The notes beneath the pieces are model-generated. The model made no database searches. It was not told the origin of the DNA and saw only the letters and a list, made by a program, of their open reading frames with translations. The translations under genes and the position numbers were made by a program. Positions 61,116 through 64,000 of a stretch of 64,000 nucleotides of DNA are shown here, in pieces; the stretch's first letter is position 1; each line of letters begins with the position of its first letter. The DNA comes from UBA6627 sp965248675 (GTDB taxonomy: Bacteria; Chloroflexota; Dehalococcoidia; UBA2979). Location: assembly GCA_965248675.1 (NCBI GenBank), contig CBDFJZ010000008.1, positions 992,001 through 1,056,000 of the forward strand, given 5' to 3'.

Positions 61116-64000
61116 CCGCCGAGCAGCAGGCGATCATCGAGGCTGGCGCGACCGACCTCGTGGTCATCGCCGGCGCGGGCAGCGGCAAGACGCACGTGCT
61201 CGTCGAGCGCTACCTGCGGCTACTCGCGAGCTGCCGCATCCCCGAGATCGCGGCCGTGACCTTCACCGAGGCCGCCGCCACCGAGATGCGCGAGCGCGTG
61301 CGCCGCGCGGTGATGACCGACCCGGCGCTGTCGGACGATCGCCGGGACATGGACGAGGCCGCGATCGGCACCGTCCACGCGCTCGCGCTGCGGCTGCTGT
61401 GTGAGCACCCGGTCGAGGCGGCCATCGATCCCGCGGCCGACGTGCTGGCGGACGACGAGGCCGAGCTGCTGCGGCGCATCGCCTGCGCGGAGGCCATCGA
61501 CGCGGCCGCCGAGGCGGGCGACGCCCGCACCGCCGCGCTGCGTGCGATCGAGGTCTACCACGCCGGCCTGCAGCTGCCGCTGATGGTGGCGCGACGTGAC
61601 GATGTCCGCGCCGCGTTCGCCGCGATGGGACCCGAGCCCGACGGCTGGGCCGAGCACGCGCGCGCCACCCTCGACGCGCGCTACGGCGCCCTGCGCGAGC
61701 CGCTCCGAGCCGAGGTTGCCGAGATCGCCGCTGAGATGGCTCGCGACATCCCCGCCGCGAACGAGGGCCTCGCCACGATCGCTCGCGAGGTCCTCGGCGA
61801 GCTCGGCGATCCCGCGAGCGGCGAGTGGTCCGGATTCGTCGGCCGGCTGGCCGAGGCCCGAGCGCGCACCGACCTGCGGCGCGGCAGCCGGAGCGCGTCC
61901 CCGGACGTCGAGATCAAGGCCGGCTTTGTGCGGCTGCGCGAGCTCGACGACGAAGCGGGCAAGCTGCCCGCGTGGAACGAACACGACGGTCCCGCGCTGG
62001 CGGCGCTGGTCGGGCTGCGCGACCTCTTCGAGGACGCCGACGCCCGCTACGCGGCGGCGAAGCGCGAGCGGCACGCCCTCGACTTCCTCGACCTCGAGCT
62101 CGGCGCGATCCGGCTACTGCGGGACCACCCGGACGTGGCCGCCGAGGTGCGCGCCGGGTTTCGCCACCTGATGGTCGACGAGGCGCAGGACATCAACCCG
62201 GCGCAGGCCGAGCTCGTCGCGCTGATCGCCGGCGACGACGGCAACGACGGGGCAGAGCCACGGCCGCACCTCTTCCTCGTGGGCGACGCCAAGCAGTCGA
62301 TCTATCACTTTCGCGGCGCGGACGTGCAGCGCTTCGGCGAGCTGCGCGCGCTCGCGACGGGGCGCGGCGGCCCCTCGTTGCCACTCAGCCAGTCGTTCCG
62401 CGCCCACGACGCACTCGTGGACCGGCTTAACGAGCTGTTCGGCTCGGTCTTCGCCAACCCGTCGGAGCCGTTCGACGCGGTGATGGAGTCGATGAAGGGA
62501 CGGCCCTCGCCACCACCCGGCGAGGCGCCCCACCTCGTGCTGATGCCGGTCGGGCGCACCACGCCGAACGGCGACCGGGCCGGAGGCGACGAACGCCGGC
62601 GCGTCGAAGCGGACGCCGTGGCCTCCGAGATCGCAGCACTGCTCCGCGAGCAGCGTCCTATCTACGACCGCGAAGTCGCGGCGACACGCCCGGCGACGCC
62701 CGGCGATGTCGCGGTCCTGCTGCGCCGCTTCTCGAACGTGCACACCTTCGAGGAGGCGCTCGAGGCCCACGACGTCCCGTACACGACACCCAGCGGGACC
62801 GGCTTCTTCACGCGCCAGGAAGTCCTCGACTGCGGGCATCTCCTGCGCTGGCTCGCCGAGCCGCACGACGACATCGCGCTCGTCGGCGTGCTCCGCTCGC
62901 CGTTCTTCGTGCTGGCCGACGACACGCTGCTGGCACTGCGCAGCACTGGCCGGCCGCTGCTGCGCACGCTCGCCGATCCGCCGGCGGCGATCAGCGGGGA
63001 CGAGCGCGCGCGCTGCGAGCACGCGGGCGGCGTGCTCGGCGAGCTGCGGAGCGCGGCCGGTTCGGCGTCCGCGGAGGCGCTGCTCGAGCTCGCGCTGGAC
63101 CGCACCGCCGTCGAGGCGGCCTGGGTCCCCATCGAGGGCGGCGAGCAGGCGCGCGCGAACATCCGCAAGCTGGTGCGGATCGCGCGCACGCTGGCGGGCC
63201 ACTCGCTGAGCGAGGTCGTCGAGTACCTCGAGCAACGCCGCGACGACCTCGACGCGCGCGAGGGTCCGGCGGTGCTCGATCGCACCGACGCCGTGCAGCT
63301 GATGACGGTGCACGCCTCGAAGGGTCTCGAGTTCCCGATCGTCTTCGTGCCCGAGGCGCACCTCACCGCCCGCGGCAGCTACCCCGCCGTCCGCTGGCGC
63401 CGCGGCGACGGCGTCTCGGCCACGATGGCCCGCGACGAGGACGATGAGACGCGACCGAAGCCCGGGTTCTACGCGCACCTGCAGCGGCAGGACGACCGCG
63501 AAGAGGCAGCCGAGCACCGCCGGCTCTTCTACGTCGCGGCCACCCGCGCCGCGGACTACCTCTACGTCTCAGGCGACGACGCAGGCGGAGAATGCTGGCT
63601 CGGGATGGTTCGCGACGCGCATGCCAGCGGCGCGCTCCGCAACGTCGAGATGCGCGCCGCGCTCCCCGTCGATGTCGACGCGATCGCCCGCAGGTCCCAT
63701 CCGTCCGAGGTGCAAGTGCCTGCCGCGGCGGACGAGGAAGACTACGTCCCGCCGCTGCTGGCGCGGCCCCGGGTGATCCCGATCCGCGCCAGCACGCCCG
63801 TCACCGCCCTGCGCGCCCGCGACGACACCCGGTCGCCTGTCGCCTACGGCGACGGCCTCGGCGCGGTGCGCGGCCGCCTCGTGCACCGGGCGCTGGAGCT
63901 CGCCCACGGCCCGGCCCGTGCCACCCTCGATGGCGCCGCGCTCGAGGCGATCGCGCGCGAGGAAAGCGACCGCGCCCTCGACGCGAGCACCGTCGCCGCC
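61106..64000 (+). CDS. addA: AddA-like UvrD-type helicase-nuclease, 3' end outside window
   Basis: 965 codons to the window edge, starting at the GTG at 61106 inside the addB end. Superfamily 1 motifs in order: LTAEQQAI (Q motif), Walker A AGAGSGKT (22-29), AVTFTEAAATEMRERV, Walker B/II LMVDEAQDINPAQ, III GDAKQSIYHFRGAD, V LMTVHASKGLEFPIVF, VI RRLFYVAATRAADYLYV. Soon after, GRLVHRALELAHG begins the C-terminal RecB-nuclease region, which is cut off. It supplies the motor and the second nuclease of AddAB. Confidence 0.93.
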   Translation, partial: MELTAEQQAIIEAGATDLVVIAGAGSGKTHVLVERYLRLLASCRIPEIAAVTFTEAAATEMRERVRRAVMTDPALSDDRRDMDEAAIGTVHALALRLLCEHPVEAAIDPAADVLADDEAELLRRIACAEAIDAAAEAGDARTAALRAIEVYHAGLQLPLMVARRDDVRAAFAAMGPEPDGWAEHARATLDARYGALREPLRAEVAEIAAEMARDIPAANEGLATIAREVLGELGDPASGEWSGFVGRLAEARARTDLRRGSRSASPDVEIKAGFVRLRELDDEAGKLPAWNEHDGPALAALVGLRDLFEDADARYAAAKRERHALDFLDLELGAIRLLRDHPDVAAEVRAGFRHLMVDEAQDINPAQAELVALIAGDDGNDGAEPRPHLFLVGDAKQSIYHFRGADVQRFGELRALATGRGGPSLPLSQSFRAHDALVDRLNELFGSVFANPSEPFDAVMESMKGRPSPPPGEAPHLVLMPVGRTTPNGDRAGGDERRRVEADAVASEIAALLREQRPIYDREVAATRPATPGDVAVLLRRFSNVHTFEEALEAHDVPYTTPSGTGFFTRQEVLDCGHLLRWLAEPHDDIALVGVLRSPFFVLADDTLLALRSTGRPLLRTLADPPAAISGDERARCEHAGGVLGELRSAAGSASAEALLELALDRTAVEAAWVPIEGGEQARANIRKLVRIARTLAGHSLSEVVEYLEQRRDDLDAREGPAVLDRTDAVQLMTVHASKGLEFPIVFVPEAHLTARGSYPAVRWRRGDGVSATMARDEDDETRPKPGFYAHLQRQDDREEAAEHRRLFYVAATRAADYLYVSGDDAGGECWLGMVRDAHASGALRNVEMRAALPVDVDAIARRSHPSEVQVPAAADEEDYVPPLLARPRVIPIRASTPVTALRARDDTRSPVAYGDGLGAVRGRLVHRALELAHGPARATLDGAALEAIAREESDRALDASTVAA

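Noticed and set aside
1..64000. CRISPR array
   Set aside because: No regularly spaced short repeats were seen; the only tandem repeats are the in-frame 33-bp units at 18391-18489 and the small duplication at 34159-34206.

Overview
This is a high-GC (by eye roughly two thirds G+C) bacterial chromosome segment with short intergenic gaps, many overlapping start/stop codons (ATGA, GTGA) and frequent GTG starts. There is no rRNA or other lineage marker. The mix of CoA-transferase family III genes, a luciferase-like monooxygenase, a single-chain acyl-CoA carboxylase, a HemQ-type protein beside siroheme-branch enzymes, and AddAB suggests a Chloroflexota-type bacterium (Dehalococcoidia/SAR202-like). 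This placement rests on gene content alone, and an actinobacterial lineage is not excluded.

1-7.7 kb: start of a magnesium-chelatase-like AAA ATPase, an XRE regulator with its own terminator and a candidate operator, a secreted beta-barrel protein, a class III aminotransferase, pterin dehydratase, a LemA/DUF2207 pair and an SDR protein whose catalytic Tyr and Lys are replaced.

7.7-17.6 kb: the most coherent part of the window. It is one overlapping operon: aldo/keto reductase, HemQ-like protein, a fused AhbA-AhbB-like siroheme decarboxylase, precorrin-2 dehydrogenase, hemA, hemC, cobA-hemD fusion, hemB, hemL. Together these suggest a siroheme-dependent route to coproheme finished by a HemQ-type decarboxylase instead of AhbD.

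17.6-27.5 kb: nitroreductase, an LEA-like 11-residue-repeat protein, a methylmalonyl-CoA-epimerase-like VOC protein, TetR/SRPBCC divergent pair with a palindromic operator, malate synthase G with GlcG, a ThDP enzyme, a Crp/Fnr regulator, and remnants (DUF6174, biotin carboxylase, a PIN-like N-terminus).

27.5-41 kb: CoA-ester metabolism: a flavin monooxygenase, three CoA-transferase family III genes (one of them a tandem two-domain protein), a beta-propeller glycosidase-like protein, and a leftward operon of single-chain acyl-CoA carboxylase, an unknown 193-residue protein and an unusual membrane protein with an amidoligase-like N-terminus.

41-50 kb: a gene graveyard. An IS with 16-bp perfect terminal inverted repeats sits in an MFS-transporter remnant. 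A second truncated IS copy, an IS5-like transposase piece, and fragments of a carboxyltransferase, a lysine aminotransferase and an HsdR-N protein follow. An isovaleryl-CoA-dehydrogenase-like gene and a Gmad2-domain secreted protein are intact here.

49.9-57.1 kb: a 7.2-kb segment bounded by two perfect 76-bp direct repeats that contain a tRNA-Gly 3' end. It carries a tyrosine recombinase fused in frame to a RAMA/zinc-ribbon domain, phage-like genes (terminase small subunit, ParB-like), a DUF1828 gene, an uncharacterised zinc-ribbon protein and another CoA transferase. I read it as an integrative element or its remnant.

57.1-64 kb: an SMP-30 gene cut off at the repeat, further remnants, then addB and the start of addA (running off the window).

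Several genes show isolated one-base frame changes (the propeller at 31.2 kb, the lipoprotein at 45.3 kb, the end of the 34.8-36.8 kb gene, DUF6174). Whether these are real mutations or assembly errors cannot be decided from the sequence.
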